Assembly (NCBI RefSeq): GCF_000379525.1
Contig: NZ_KB902363.1
Location: forward strand, 60,846 to 124,845
Length of the DNA: 64,000 nucleotides
Source: Lamprocystis purpurea DSM 4197
Lineage (GTDB): Bacteria; Pseudomonadota; Gammaproteobacteria; Chromatiales; Chromatiaceae
Reading direction: 5' to 3'
Positions 29,657 through 39,109 of the stretch are shown here, piece after piece (position 1 is the stretch's first letter; each line of letters opens with the position of its first letter). A program made the position numbers and the translations under genes. The notes below the pieces were generated by a model that worked only from the letters and a program-made list of their open reading frames with translations, ran no database searches and was not told where the DNA came from.

Positions 29657-30316
29657 TCACTCCACCTTGAGCGTCTTCGGCCCCTGGGGCGTCCCCAGGA
29701 TCAGTACATCGGCCGGCCGCAGGGCGAAGATGCCGACCGTCACCACGCCGGGCAGATTGTTGATCTGCTGTTCCAGTTTGGCGGGCTCCAGGATGCTCAG
29801 GTGGTGGACATCCAGGATCAGGTTGCCGTTGTCGGTGACGAAGCCCTCGCGCCACACCGGGGTGCCGCCCAGTTGAACCAGTTGCCGGGCCACCAGGCTG
29901 CGCGCCATGGGGATGACTTCCACCGGCAGCGGGAAGCGGCCGAGGACGTCCACCAGTTTGGTCTCATCGGCGATACAGACGAAGCGCGCGCTCGCCGCCG
30001 CCACGATTTTCTCGCGCGTCAAGGCCCCGCCGCCGCCTTTGATGAGCTGCAACTGACGATTGGTCTCGTCGGCGCCATCCACGTAGAGTGCCAGATCGCC
30101 TACGGCGTTGAGGTCATAGACCGGGATGCCGTGGCCCTTCAGGCGCGCGCTGGAAACCTCGGAGCTGGACACCGCGCCGTCGATACGGCCCTTGATGGTC
30201 GCCAGCGCGTCGATGAAGTGATTGACCGTGGACCCGGTGCCCACGCCGATGATACCGCCTTCCACATAAGCCAGAGCCGCCTGGGCGGCCTGTTTCTTTT
30301 GTTCGTCTTGTTGCAT
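29657..30316 (-). CDS. rpiA: Ribose-5-phosphate isomerase A
   Basis: Interconverts ribose-5-P and ribulose-5-P in the pentose phosphate/Calvin pathways. The ATG at 30316 gives 219 codons' worth of family-length protein ([12 protein letters not shown]...). [23 protein letters not shown] and [14 protein letters not shown] are the phosphate-binding and catalytic motifs. It is divergent from ilvA, an arrangement also known in E. coli relatives (rpiA near ilvA in many proteobacteria). Confidence 0.95.
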   Translation of the reverse strand: MQQDEQKKQAAQAALAYVEGGIIGVGTGSTVNHFIDALATIKGRIDGAVSSSEVSSARLKGHGIPVYDLNAVGDLALYVDGADETNRQLQLIKGGGGALTREKIVAAASARFVCIADETKLVDVLGRFPLPVEVIPMARSLVARQLVQLGGTPVWREGFVTDNGNLILDVHHLSILEPAKLEQQINNLPGVVTVGIFALRPADVLILGTPQGPKTLKVE

Positions 30317-30396
30317 GGATGGACCTCGCTGAATTCGACGATGAACCAAAGGGTATCATAGCCATTTCCGCACCTCTCGCCTCTGAAGGTTTCTGC

Positions 30397-31947
30397 ATGC
30401 CGGACAGCTACATCGAACGGATCCTGAGAGCGCGAGTCTACGAGGTCGCCCGGGAAACGCCCCTGACTCTGGCCGCCCAACTGTCATCGCGCCTGGGCAA
30501 TCAGGTGTTTCTCAAGCGTGAGGACTTGCAGCCGGTGTTCTCCTTCAAGCTGCGCGGGGCCTATAACAAGCTGGTGCATCTGCGCCCGGAACTACGCGCC
30601 CGCGGGGTGATCGCGGCCAGCGCGGGCAACCATGCGCAGGGCGTGGCCCTCGGGGCGGCGCGCCTGGGGATGGCTTCCACCATCGTCATGCCGCGGACCA
30701 CGCCGGCCATCAAGGTCCGATCCGTGCGTGCCTTGGGCGGCAAGGCGGTGCTCTTCGGTGATTCCTATGACGACGCCTATGCCCATGCGATGGAGTTGGT
30801 AGCCGAGCGCGGGTTGACCTTCGTGCATCCCTTCGACGATCCGGAGGTCATCGCCGGGCAGGGAACGATCGGCATGGAGATCCTGCGCCAGCATCCGCGG
30901 CCGCCCGATGCCATCTTCGTCCCGGTGGGTGGCGGCGGTCTGATCGCGGGGATCAGCACCTATGTGAAATGGCTGATGCCGCAGGTGCGGATCGTCGGTG
31001 TGGAGCCGGAGGACGCGCCGACCCTGCACGCGGCACTGGCGGCCGGGCAGCGGGTGGAACTCCCGCAGGTGGGTCTGTTCGCCGACGGCGTGGCGGTGCG
31101 GCTGATCGGGGAGGAGACCTTCCGTCTGGCACGCACCCGGGTGGATGAGGTGATCCTGGTCAGCGCCGACGAGATCTGTGCCGCCATCAAGGACATCTTC
31201 GACGACACCCGCGGCATCGCCGAGCCCGCCGGAGCCTTAGCGGTGGCGGGTCTGAAGCGTTATGTCGAGCGCACCGGCTGCCGTGGCGAGCACCTGGTGG
31301 CCATCGAGAGCGGCGCCAATGTGAACTTCGACCGTCTGCGGCATATCGCCGAGCGTGCTGAACTGGGCGAGCGGCGTGAGGCCCTACTGGCGGTGGAGAT
31401 CCCGGAGCGGCCTGGGAGTTTCTTTGCTTTCTGCCGAGTGATCGGCAGGCGTCAGATCACCGAGTTCAATTATCGCTATGCGGATGCGCAGCGCGCCCAA
31501 GTCTTTGTGGGCGTGGAACTCGGCCGCGGCGACGAGGAACGTGCCGAGTTGATCGCGCGGCTTATCGAAAAGGGATTCGGCGTACTGGACATGACCGATA
31601 ACGAAACCGCAAAGTTGCATATCCGCTACATGGTGGGCGGACACGCGCCAGGCATCGCGGCCTGCGGTGCCGTCGAGACGCTGGTGCGCTTCGAGTTTCC
31701 GCAACGCCCCGGCGCCTTGCTCGATTTTTTGACCGGGCTCGGCAAGCGCTGGAACATCACCCTGTTTCATTATCGCAACCACGGCGCGGCCTATGGCCGG
31801 GTGCTGATGGGCGCGACGGTGCCGGCCGATGAACAGGCCGCATTCCGCCGCTCACTCGACGATCTGGGCTATCCGCATTGGGATGAGACCGACAATCCGG
31901 CCTATCGGATTTTTGCCGGGCGCTTGCCCGGCTCCGGTACCGGTTGA
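30397..31947 (+). CDS. ilvA: Threonine ammonia-lyase, biosynthetic
   Basis: A PLP enzyme that converts threonine to 2-oxobutanoate for isoleucine synthesis. The 516-residue protein has the PLP lysine in VFSFKLRGAYNKL, the phosphate loop PVGGGGLIAGIS, and two C-terminal ACT-like regulatory domains (about 330-510), as expected for isoleucine feedback. The start MPDSYIERIL is chosen over an upstream 26-residue extension. Confidence 0.96.
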   Translation: MPDSYIERILRARVYEVARETPLTLAAQLSSRLGNQVFLKREDLQPVFSFKLRGAYNKLVHLRPELRARGVIAASAGNHAQGVALGAARLGMASTIVMPRTTPAIKVRSVRALGGKAVLFGDSYDDAYAHAMELVAERGLTFVHPFDDPEVIAGQGTIGMEILRQHPRPPDAIFVPVGGGGLIAGISTYVKWLMPQVRIVGVEPEDAPTLHAALAAGQRVELPQVGLFADGVAVRLIGEETFRLARTRVDEVILVSADEICAAIKDIFDDTRGIAEPAGALAVAGLKRYVERTGCRGEHLVAIESGANVNFDRLRHIAERAELGERREALLAVEIPERPGSFFAFCRVIGRRQITEFNYRYADAQRAQVFVGVELGRGDEERAELIARLIEKGFGVLDMTDNETAKLHIRYMVGGHAPGIAACGAVETLVRFEFPQRPGALLDFLTGLGKRWNITLFHYRNHGAAYGRVLMGATVPADEQAAFRRSLDDLGYPHWDETDNPAYRIFAGRLPGSGTG

Positions 31948-32071
31948 TCCTCACCCGGATTTTTCACCACAGAGATCACATAGCACTCATCGGATGTCAA
32001 TGTGTTGCTCCGCGACGGCGGTTCCAAAGTTCCGTGGTCGTCGCCGACAGAGTGCCGGCAGCGAGGCTGAT

Positions 32072-32190
32072 GGTGGATGCGCTACGCTTATCCACCCTAC
32101 GAAACCGGCCCCGCTGTAGCTGTAGGGTGGATAAGGCGCGCCACTCGGTGTCGGTGGCCTGGCAAATAGGTCGCGCGCGCCGCATCCACC
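32072..32190. repeat. Nested palindrome with GTAGGGTGGATAAG arms
   Basis: CTTATCCACCCTAC (32087-32100) and GTAGGGTGGATAAG (32122-32135) are perfect inverses, nested in a wider pair GGTGGATGCGC (about 32072) and GCCGCATCCACC (about 32178). It lies in the 277 bp between convergent ilvA and fthC. No gene was seen in 31948-32224. Confidence 0.75.
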
Positions 32191-32224
32191 GGGGGTCGCG
32201 GATGCCGCCCAAATTTGGAATTGT

Positions 32225-32971
32225 TCAGCTTATGCACCTGCTGCGCCGATAGACTCCCCGTTCGGTCGCCACCGCGTCCAGCGGGATGTCCCAGGGTTGG
32301 GGTTGAATGCGCTCCATCCGCTGGCATTCATGCGCAATGCCGATCAGGCGCGGTCGGTGCCAGTGTGCGCGTTGGCGCAAAAAGCTCAGGGTGCGGTCAT
32401 AGAAGCCGCCGCCCATGCCGAGACGGTTGCAGTCGGCATCGAATCCGACCAAGGGCACCAGGATGAGGTCGAGGGTCCAGGCGAGCGCCAGTCGTCGCTG
32501 CCGCCGGGCTGGTTCCGGTATGCCGAAGCGATTGGCGCGCATCGGCTCGCCGGGTCGATAGTGCAGGAACCAGAGTTGACGGCGCTTGCCGGGTCGCAAC
32601 ATCGGCAGGAAGCCGCGTCGACCGCGGCCGATGGCTGATTCCAGGAGGGGTCTGGGGTCCAGTTCGCCGTCCGCGGGCCAGTAGGCGGCGACCCGGCGGG
32701 CGCTCAGGAATGCGGGTTTGGATCCCAGCAATCGGGTCAAGGCGATGGTGTGGTCGCGTTGTTCTTGCGCAGACAGCCGACGCCGCGCCGCGCGCAGATC
32801 GCGTCTCGATGCTCTAAGAACATTTTTCGCGACAGATCCAACTGGACTGAGGTTCCCGTCGGGGACTGGACAGGTTGGATCGGCGGCCGGCGGCGGGAGC
32901 GGTGAATCGGTCGTCTGTCCGCGGCCATCCGCGCTGATCAGAACCGAGCCCGAAGACGCTCCACTCTCCAC
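32225..32971 (-). CDS. fthC: 5-formyltetrahydrofolate cyclo-ligase
   Basis: Converts 5-formyl-THF to 5,10-methenyl-THF with ATP. Diagnostic motifs are VAAYWPADGELD, LVPLVGFDADCNRLGMGGGFYDRTL and GIAHECQRM. The family normally starts near RASRRDLRAARRRLS (about residue 53); no ATG, GTG or TTG occurs there, so the GTG at 32971 with a ~50-residue non-conserved leader is used and the start is uncertain. It lies directly downstream of 6S RNA, the conserved zapA-ssrS-fthC order. Confidence 0.88.
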   Translation of the reverse strand: MESGASSGSVLISADGRGQTTDSPLPPPAADPTCPVPDGNLSPVGSVAKNVLRASRRDLRAARRRLSAQEQRDHTIALTRLLGSKPAFLSARRVAAYWPADGELDPRPLLESAIGRGRRGFLPMLRPGKRRQLWFLHYRPGEPMRANRFGIPEPARRQRRLALAWTLDLILVPLVGFDADCNRLGMGGGFYDRTLSFLRQRAHWHRPRLIGIAHECQRMERIQPQPWDIPLDAVATERGVYRRSRCIS

Positions 32972-32992
32972 GATCCACTATCCACTAAAAAA

Positions 32993-33186
32993 GGGGACAC
33001 CCCCCGCCGGTGCCGTCGCAGACCTTTGTTCTTGAACCGCAGGGTTCAAGTGGGAACAGTCGCATCGGCTTCAGGCTTTCCGCTCGGGGCGGACTTGCGC
33101 AACAGCCTCAGGGTCATGCTCCCGGGGTACAAATTAGGCTCAAGAAAATACCCAGGCCACGGTCGAACACTACAGGGGGTGTCTGA
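32993..33186 (-). ncRNA. ssrS: 6S RNA
   Basis: A regulator that mimics an open promoter and binds sigma-70 RNA polymerase. On the minus strand the region carries the E. coli-like blocks GAGCATG, GAAAGCCTGAAG, TGCGAC, the ACTTGAACCCTGCGGTTCAA hairpin and GTCTGCGACGGCACC. The ends pair (GACACCCCC near 33183 with GGGGGTGTC near 32996), and a T6 run follows at 32987-32992. It is located between zapA and fthC, as in other gammaproteobacteria. Ends are approximate. Confidence 0.9.
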
Positions 33187-33194
33187 GGAACAGG

Positions 33195-33524
33195 CTATAC
33201 CCTTTCGGGCGATGAGTCCAGACCCGCTTCGGCGGAAAGCGCTTCCCCGATCCGTTCCTCCAGTCGGGCCAGGCGCCGCGCGAGATCGCTGTCCAGGCCG
33301 GGCTGTCCGTTTTGCACTTGCAGCAATTCATGGACGATGTTCAGCGCGGCCAGAACCGCAATGCGGTCGGTGCCGATGACCCGTCCGGTCTGGCGAATCT
33401 CGCGCATCCGGCTGTCGAGGAAGCGCGCCGAGGCCAGCAGTTCGTTTTGTTCCTCGGCCGGACAGGCGATCCGGTAATCCTTGTCCAGGATCTTGATGTC
33501 GACTCCGATGGGTTGTTCGGTCAC
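33195..33524 (-). CDS. zapA: Cell division protein ZapA
   Basis: Bundles and stabilises FtsZ filaments. A GTG start with ribosome binding site GGAGGA gives 109 residues (MTEQPIGVDIKILDKDYRIACPA); the upstream frame is unrelated. The N-terminal FtsZ-binding head and C-terminal coiled coil (LARRLARLEERIGEAL) are typical. Its start overlaps the stop of the upstream coiled-coil gene (GTGA). 6S RNA follows. Confidence 0.93.
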   Translation of the reverse strand: MTEQPIGVDIKILDKDYRIACPAEEQNELLASARFLDSRMREIRQTGRVIGTDRIAVLAALNIVHELLQVQNGQPGLDSDLARRLARLEERIGEALSAEAGLDSSPERV

Positions 33525-33730
33525 AGGCTCTCCTCCATCGCGCGCAGCCGCGACAACATGGCCTCGACCCGACTGCGCGCCTGTTCGGTCTTTTCGATCA
33601 ACTCGCCGCGCTCGGCGACCAGCACGTCCTGGCGGGCGCGCAAGGAGGCGTTTTCCTCTCGGAGGCGACGGCAGAGGTGGATCAGGCCATCCACCCGGCG
33701 TTCGAGCTGATCGATGTCGAAATTGGCCAA
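33521..33730 (-). CDS. ZapB-like coiled-coil protein (TIGR02449 type)
   Basis: A small coiled-coil protein commonly encoded before zapA in gammaproteobacteria. A TTG start at 33730 with GGAG upstream gives 69 residues (MANFDIDQLERRVDGLIHLC...). Nearly the whole length has heptad spacing (LCRRLREENASLRARQDVLV). A role near the division site is inferred from the neighbour. The open frame extends 19 residues upstream without clear similarity. Confidence 0.75.
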   Translation of the reverse strand: MANFDIDQLERRVDGLIHLCRRLREENASLRARQDVLVAERGELIEKTEQARSRVEAMLSRLRAMEESL

Positions 33731-33873
33731 GATGCGGGGCTCCCAAGCAATTTTACGCACTATAGAAGGGGTGCGAGGCAGGGTCAATCAGGCCGAAGCG
33801 CGTGCTATGATCGCCACCGACACAAAGGCGGGCACCGCGGCGCCCGACCCCCACCGGCTAATCGGAGGCTGCC

Positions 33874-34494
33874 ACGGATATTCACCCTCATCAGAGCGGG
33901 GATCATAACTGGAATCAGATCGGGCAACTGCTCGAGGTCAGCGCGCTCTCCCCGACTCCGAGCGAGGCGCAGGGCATCCTGTGCGGTCTGATCTGCGGCG
34001 GTGAACCGCACCCGGAGCGCGTCTGGCTCAACCAGTTACTGCAAACGCCCCAGGCGGATCCCGACCAGGATCCGACCCCGATCCTGGACGTTGCGCAGGG
34101 ATCAGGACCGATCGATCCACGCTTCGAGGCGGCGCGCGATGGGCTGCACGCGCTGGCACAGCGCACCCTGGATGAGATTCAGGGTCCGGGTATCGGGTTT
34201 ACGCTCCTGCTGCCCGCCGACGACCGACCCCTGGTCGAACGGGCAACCGCCTTGTACGACTGGATCCGCGGCTTTCTGTTCGCACTGGGCGTGTTGGGGG
34301 TATCCGCGCCGGATCTCTCCGCTCAGGGCCGCGAGGTCTTAAGCGATTTCGCGACCCTCACCCGGATGGATTTGGATGCGCTGAGTGAGGGCGAGGAGGA
34401 TGAAGCGGCGCTCGCCGAGTTGATCGAGTTCGTCTGGGTGGCCGCCATGTTGATCCATGCCGAGCGCGGACTCCCCCGCCAGGAGGCGCGGTGA
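33874..34494 (+). CDS. ygfB: UPF0149 family protein (YgfB) with non-standard start
   Basis: An all-helical UPF0149 protein, usually the first gene of ygfB-pepP-ubiH-ubiI. The frame runs from a stop at 33859-33861 and encodes the full family protein (ILCGLICGGEPHPERVWL..., YDWIRGFLFALGVLG..., LIEFVWVAAMLIHAE). No ATG, GTG or TTG exists before the conserved region; the ribosome binding site GGAGG (33864-33868) is followed after 5 bases by ACG at 33874, where an ATG is expected, giving 206 residues. ATT at 33880 is an alternative. The stop overlaps the pepP GTG. Confidence 0.8.
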   Translation, partial: TDIHPHQSGDHNWNQIGQLLEVSALSPTPSEAQGILCGLICGGEPHPERVWLNQLLQTPQADPDQDPTPILDVAQGSGPIDPRFEAARDGLHALAQRTLDEIQGPGIGFTLLLPADDRPLVERATALYDWIRGFLFALGVLGVSAPDLSAQGREVLSDFATLTRMDLDALSEGEEDEAALAELIEFVWVAAMLIHAERGLPRQEAR

Positions 34495-35801
34495 CTCCCG
34501 CCGAGTGGCAGCGCCGTCGTCGCGCTTTGCTCAAGTCGATCGGCCCCGCCGGACTCGCGATCCTGCCCGCCGCGTCCGAGGTGATACGCAACCGGGACGT
34601 TCACTACCCGTTTCGTCAATCGAGCGACTTCACCTATCTAACCGGATTTCCTGAGCCCGCTGCTGTCGCCGTCTTCGCCCCCGGGCGCAAGGAGGGCGAA
34701 TTCATCTTGTTTTGCCGTCCGCGTGACCCCGAACGGGAGCAGTGGGACGGCCGTCGGGCCGGCGTGGAGGGGGCGGTCGCGACCTATCACGTGGCCCAGG
34801 CGTATCCGTTGAGTGACCTTGACGGGCTCATGCCGGGGCTGATCGACGGGCGTGACCGGCTTTTCTATCCCATCGGTGCCGATCCGGCGTTCGACGCGCG
34901 GGTATTGGGCTGGGTCAATCAGGTGCGTGCCAATGTGCGCAAGGGGGCGTCCCCGCCCGAGACCTTCGTGACCATCGAGGCCGTGCTGCACGAGCAGCGG
35001 CTCAGGAAAAGCCATTCCGAAATCAAGCGGATGCGCCGGGCGGCACGGATCTCCGCCGAAGCGCATCGGCAACTCATGCGCCGCTGTCGTCCCGGTCTGG
35101 TCGAGTCGGAACTGGAGGTCGAGTTCCAGCATCACTGTGCCCTGCAGGGTGCCCGCTGTCAGGCCTATCCAACGATCGTCGGCGGCGGGGTCAACGGCTG
35201 TATCCTCCATTATGTGGAGAATGACGCACGCCTTGCGGACGGCGATCTGGTGCTGGTGGATGCGGGCTGCGAGCTCGGCGGCTACGCCTCCGACATCACC
35301 CGGACCTTCCCCGTCAACGGTCGCTTCAGTCCGCCCCAGCGGGAACTCTACGAACTGGTCCTGGCGGCGCAGCGGGCGGCGATCGCCCAGGCGCGCCCCG
35401 GCAACCGCTGGATCGACCCTCACGAGGCGGCGCTGAAGGTGTTGACCAAGGGGTTGATCCGGCTCGGGGTGCTGGCGGGAAAACCGAAGCAGTTGATCAA
35501 GGATGAAGCCTATAAGCCCTACTATATGCACCGGACCGGCCACTGGATCGGCATGGACGTGCACGACGTCGGACACTACAAGCAGGATGGCGCCTGGCGT
35601 ATCCTGGAGCCGGGCATGGTGCTGACCGTGGAGCCCGGACTCTACATGCCGGCGACCGACGCGGTCCCCGCGCCCTATCGGTCGATCGGCATCCGGATCG
35701 AGGACGATGTGCTGATCACCGAGGACGGCAATGAGGTCCTGTCCGCGGCAGCGCCCAAGGACCCGGACGCGATCGAGGCGGTGATGGCGGGAGGGTCTTA
35801 G
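34491..35801 (+). CDS. pepP: Xaa-Pro aminopeptidase PepP
   Basis: An M24 metallopeptidase that removes N-terminal residues before proline. The 436-residue protein starts at GTG with AGGAGG upstream, overlapping the ygfB stop. Metal ligands are visible: VLVDAGCELGGYASDITRTFPV (two Asp), GHWIGMDVHDVG (His), VEPGLYMP (Glu) and GIRIEDDVLIT (Glu). A creatinase-N domain covers about 1-165. Confidence 0.96.
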   Translation: MTPAEWQRRRRALLKSIGPAGLAILPAASEVIRNRDVHYPFRQSSDFTYLTGFPEPAAVAVFAPGRKEGEFILFCRPRDPEREQWDGRRAGVEGAVATYHVAQAYPLSDLDGLMPGLIDGRDRLFYPIGADPAFDARVLGWVNQVRANVRKGASPPETFVTIEAVLHEQRLRKSHSEIKRMRRAARISAEAHRQLMRRCRPGLVESELEVEFQHHCALQGARCQAYPTIVGGGVNGCILHYVENDARLADGDLVLVDAGCELGGYASDITRTFPVNGRFSPPQRELYELVLAAQRAAIAQARPGNRWIDPHEAALKVLTKGLIRLGVLAGKPKQLIKDEAYKPYYMHRTGHWIGMDVHDVGHYKQDGAWRILEPGMVLTVEPGLYMPATDAVPAPYRSIGIRIEDDVLITEDGNEVLSAAAPKDPDAIEAVMAGGS

Positions 35802-35810
35802 GTAACCCGT

Positions 35811-36059
35811 CTAGCAGCCTGTCGGACTTAGCCCCTAGGATTAGGGTATGAGTCAACATAAAGGCTTTTTGTTGCTCCACAATCTAACGTAAGGTGATTT
35901 CCGCGAAAAATCCAACCCGTAGGAGCCCGCTTGCGGGCGACGGGTGGGGCACAATGACGCGATTCCGGCAGGTCACGTCGCCCGCAAGCGGGCTCCTACG
36001 GAGCTTGATTCTTGATAGCGTCTTATTCGGAAATCGCCTAAAGTCCGACAGGCTGCTAG
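35811..36059. mobile_element. 249-bp MITE-like element
   Basis: The ends are 19-bp perfect inverted repeats, CTAGCAGCCTGTCGGACTT (35811-35829) and its inverse (36041-36059). Inside, a second perfect 23-bp pair begins GTAGGAGCCCGCTTGCGGGC (35919-35941 with 35977-35999). There is no transposase frame, so it would need one in trans. It sits between pepP and ubiH, splitting a normally tight operon. The first 79 bases recur inverted at 1-79. Confidence 0.8.
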
Positions 36060-36074
36060 AAAGTTAATAACTAC

Positions 36075-36346
<272 letters not shown>

Positions 36347-36392
36347 TTCCGTTTTTGGTCTTCAGATTCTCTTCACATTCATTCGAGCGTCC

Positions 36393-37703
36393 ATGCATCC
36401 AGAACCAAGCACCCGCCATTCCTCACCCGCCCCGTGCCAGGCTCAGTTCGATCTGGTGATCGTCGGCGGCGGGCTGATCGGCGGGTCGCTGGCCTGTGCT
36501 CTGGCCGACACCGGGTTGCGGGTGGCCGTGATCGAGGCGGTGGCGGCGGATGCCGCGGTTCAGCCGAGCTACGACGAACGGGTCATCGCCCTGTCCCTGG
36601 GCAGCCGTCGCATCCTGGGCGCCATGGGTTTGTGGGACGGGATTGCACCGGAGGCGGAGCCCATCCTGCGGGTGCATATCGCCGAGCGCGGCGGCTGTGG
36701 TACCACCCGGCTCGACCACGCCGAGTTGGGGGTCGAGGCCCTGGGTTACGTGGCGAGCGCGCGCGCCATGGGGGCGGCCATCCGGGCGGTCCTGGCGGCG
36801 GCGCCTCAGGTGGAATGGCTGTGCCCCGCGCGCGTGACCAGCCAGCGGCTGCACGCCGACCGGGTGGATCTCGAGGTTCAGTGCGGCGGCGAGACGCGCC
36901 GCCTGAGTACGCGCCTCCTGGTGGCCGCGGACGGGGGCGATTCGCTGATTCGGCGCGACCAGGGGATCGCGGTCGAGGAGCGTGCCTATGAACAGCAGGC
37001 CGTCATCACCACCGTGACACCGGACCGGCCGCGCACCGGCTGGGCCTTCGAACGCTTTACCGACACCGGGCCGCTGGCGCTGCTGCCCATGACCGGCGGG
37101 CGCTACTCGGTGGTCTGGACCTGTCGGGACACTGAGACCGCGGCGCTCCTGGGGCTGTCGGATGCCGACTTCCTGGCCCGCCTGCAGGGGCGCTTCGGGT
37201 TTCGGCTGGGCCGGTTGGGTCAGGCGGCGCCGCGTCGCGCCTATCCGCTGAAGCTCCTGCTCACGCGCGAGACCATCCGGCCGCGGCTGGTGCTCATCGG
37301 CAATGCCGCCCACACCCTGCATCCGGTGGCCGGTCAGGGGTTCAACCTGGGGTTGCGCGACGTGGCCGCCCTGGCGGAGGTGCTGGCCCCCATCGGTGAG
37401 CCGACCGGCGAGCCCGGCTTCGATCCAGGCGCGGCGACGGTGCTCGAGGCCTACCGCGCCTGGCGCGGTCGCGATCAGCAGCGTACGGCCACCCTCACCG
37501 ACACGCTGGCCCGGCTCTTCGTCAATCCTTGGCTGCCGCTGCGGTTGGGGCGTAACCTGGGTCTGTTGGGGCTCGACCTGCTGCCGCCGGCGCGGCGCGC
37601 GGTGGCGCGCCATTTCATGGGGACCGGGGGGCGGGCGCCGCGTCTGGCGCGCGGGCTGCCCCTGAGTCGAAATCCAGCTGAGTCGAAATCCAGCCGCGAG
37701 TGA
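36393..37703 (+). CDS. ubiH: Ubiquinone-synthesis FAD monooxygenase UbiH
   Basis: Hydroxylates the ubiquinone ring precursor (C1 position in E. coli). The ATG at 36393 gives 436 residues; the open frame upstream runs through repeat DNA. FAD motifs: DLVIVGGGLIGGSLACALA, LLVAADGGDS and LIGNAAHTLHPVAGQGFNLGLRD. A 16-bp tandem duplication (37664-37695) forms the C-terminal residues. It follows ygfB-pepP and precedes ubiI by six bases. Confidence 0.9.
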   Translation: MHPEPSTRHSSPAPCQAQFDLVIVGGGLIGGSLACALADTGLRVAVIEAVAADAAVQPSYDERVIALSLGSRRILGAMGLWDGIAPEAEPILRVHIAERGGCGTTRLDHAELGVEALGYVASARAMGAAIRAVLAAAPQVEWLCPARVTSQRLHADRVDLEVQCGGETRRLSTRLLVAADGGDSLIRRDQGIAVEERAYEQQAVITTVTPDRPRTGWAFERFTDTGPLALLPMTGGRYSVVWTCRDTETAALLGLSDADFLARLQGRFGFRLGRLGQAAPRRAYPLKLLLTRETIRPRLVLIGNAAHTLHPVAGQGFNLGLRDVAALAEVLAPIGEPTGEPGFDPGAATVLEAYRAWRGRDQQRTATLTDTLARLFVNPWLPLRLGRNLGLLGLDLLPPARRAVARHFMGTGGRAPRLARGLPLSRNPAESKSSRE

Positions 37704-37709
37704 ACGCCC

Positions 37710-38918
37710 ATGAACACAAACTATGACCTGCTGGTCGTCGGCGGCGGCATGGTCGGTGCCGCTTTTGCTTTGGCCTGCTCCGGCAAGGGCCTCACGATCG
37801 CTTTGGTCGAGGCGCGCCCGCCCCGTCGCGCGTGGCCGGCCGGTGAGGTCGACCTGCGGGTCTCGGCCCTGTCGCGCGCCAGTGAGCGGATGCTGGCGCG
37901 GCTGGGTGCCTGGGAGCGTATCGGCGATCTGGGCGCCAGCCCGTACCGGCAGATGCGGGTCTGGGACGCCATCGGCGGCGGCAGTATCCATTTCGACAGC
38001 GCGGACCTGGGCGAACCGGACCTGGGGCATATCGTCGAGAACCGGGTGATTCAACTGGCGCTCTGGGAACGGCTGGAGTCGCTGCCGGACCTGACGCTGA
38101 TCTGTCCGGCGACCATCGCCGAGCTGGAGCGCACGGCCGCCGGCCCCGCACTGGTGCTGGGCGATGGGCGGCGCCTGGGGGCGCGGCTGCTGGTGGCCGC
38201 GGATGGCCGTGATTCGCTGATCCGCGACTTGGCGGGCATCCCCACTCAAGGCTGGGACTACGATCAACGCGCTATCGTCGCTACGGTCGTCACGGCCCGG
38301 TGGCACCAGGAGACCGCCTGGCAGCGCTTTCTGCCGACCGGTCCACTGGCGTTCCTGCCGCTGCGCGACGGGCGTTGCTCCATTGTGTGGTCGGCGGGCG
38401 GGTCACGGGCGGATGACCTGTCGGCGTTGGATGATGCCGCGTTCGGGCAGGCGCTCACCGACGCTTTCGAGTGCCGTCTGGGCCAGGTCCGGGTCGATGG
38501 CCCGCGGGCGTCGGTGGCGCTGCGGTTACAGCATGCGCAACGTTACGTGGAGCCGGGGCTCGCCCTGATCGGCGATGCCGCTCATGCGATCCACCCATTG
38601 GCAGGGCAGGGGGTCAACCTGGGGTTGCTCGATGCCGCTGAACTGGTTGCCGCGCTGGATGTTGCGTTGGAGCGCGGTCGCGACCTCGCATCACTGTGGA
38701 CCTTGCGCCGTTACGAGCGCGCCCGCCGCGGCGATAATCTGGTGATGCTGGCCGCGATGGACGGGTTCAAGCGTCTGTTCGGAAATGACATCGCGCCGGT
38801 TGCCGCGCTTCGCAGTTGGGGGCTCGATCTGACCGACCGGGCGGCGCCCCTGAAGCGACGCTTCATGGACCGGGCCTTGGGTCTGAACCCCGGTCTGCCG
38901 CCGTTGGCGCGGCCCTGA
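37710..38918 (+). CDS. ubiI: Ubiquinone-synthesis FAD monooxygenase UbiI (VisC)
   Basis: A paralogue of UbiH, expected to hydroxylate C5 of the ring. The 402-residue protein has DLLVVGGGMVGAAFALA, LLVAADGRDSLIR and LIGDAAHAIHPLAGQGVNLGLLD. Assignment of UbiH versus UbiI rests on gene order (pepP-ubiH-ubiI/visC); the two proteins could be reversed or broad in specificity. Confidence 0.85.
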   Translation: MNTNYDLLVVGGGMVGAAFALACSGKGLTIALVEARPPRRAWPAGEVDLRVSALSRASERMLARLGAWERIGDLGASPYRQMRVWDAIGGGSIHFDSADLGEPDLGHIVENRVIQLALWERLESLPDLTLICPATIAELERTAAGPALVLGDGRRLGARLLVAADGRDSLIRDLAGIPTQGWDYDQRAIVATVVTARWHQETAWQRFLPTGPLAFLPLRDGRCSIVWSAGGSRADDLSALDDAAFGQALTDAFECRLGQVRVDGPRASVALRLQHAQRYVEPGLALIGDAAHAIHPLAGQGVNLGLLDAAELVAALDVALERGRDLASLWTLRRYERARRGDNLVMLAAMDGFKRLFGNDIAPVAALRSWGLDLTDRAAPLKRRFMDRALGLNPGLPPLARP

Positions 38919-39109
38919 AAATAATTAGACTTGGAGTGGACGCACATTTTGGGTAGCCTTGCGCCCGGTCCAGGCTGGCGTGACGGCCGTATGACACGCG
39001 ATGGTCACGCGCAGCGTCGGTTGCCGATGCCTTCGCTGCCCGGTCAGCGCCGACCGCGCTGGTAGGCTGTGACCCGACCCCCTGGTTTCGTTCCGAGTGT
39101 TGAGATTCT

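Noticed and set aside
36423-38306. 627-codon minus-strand frame across ubiH and ubiI
   Set aside because: It spans two genuine FAD monooxygenase genes and an intergenic gap and has low-complexity Arg/Gln/Gly composition.
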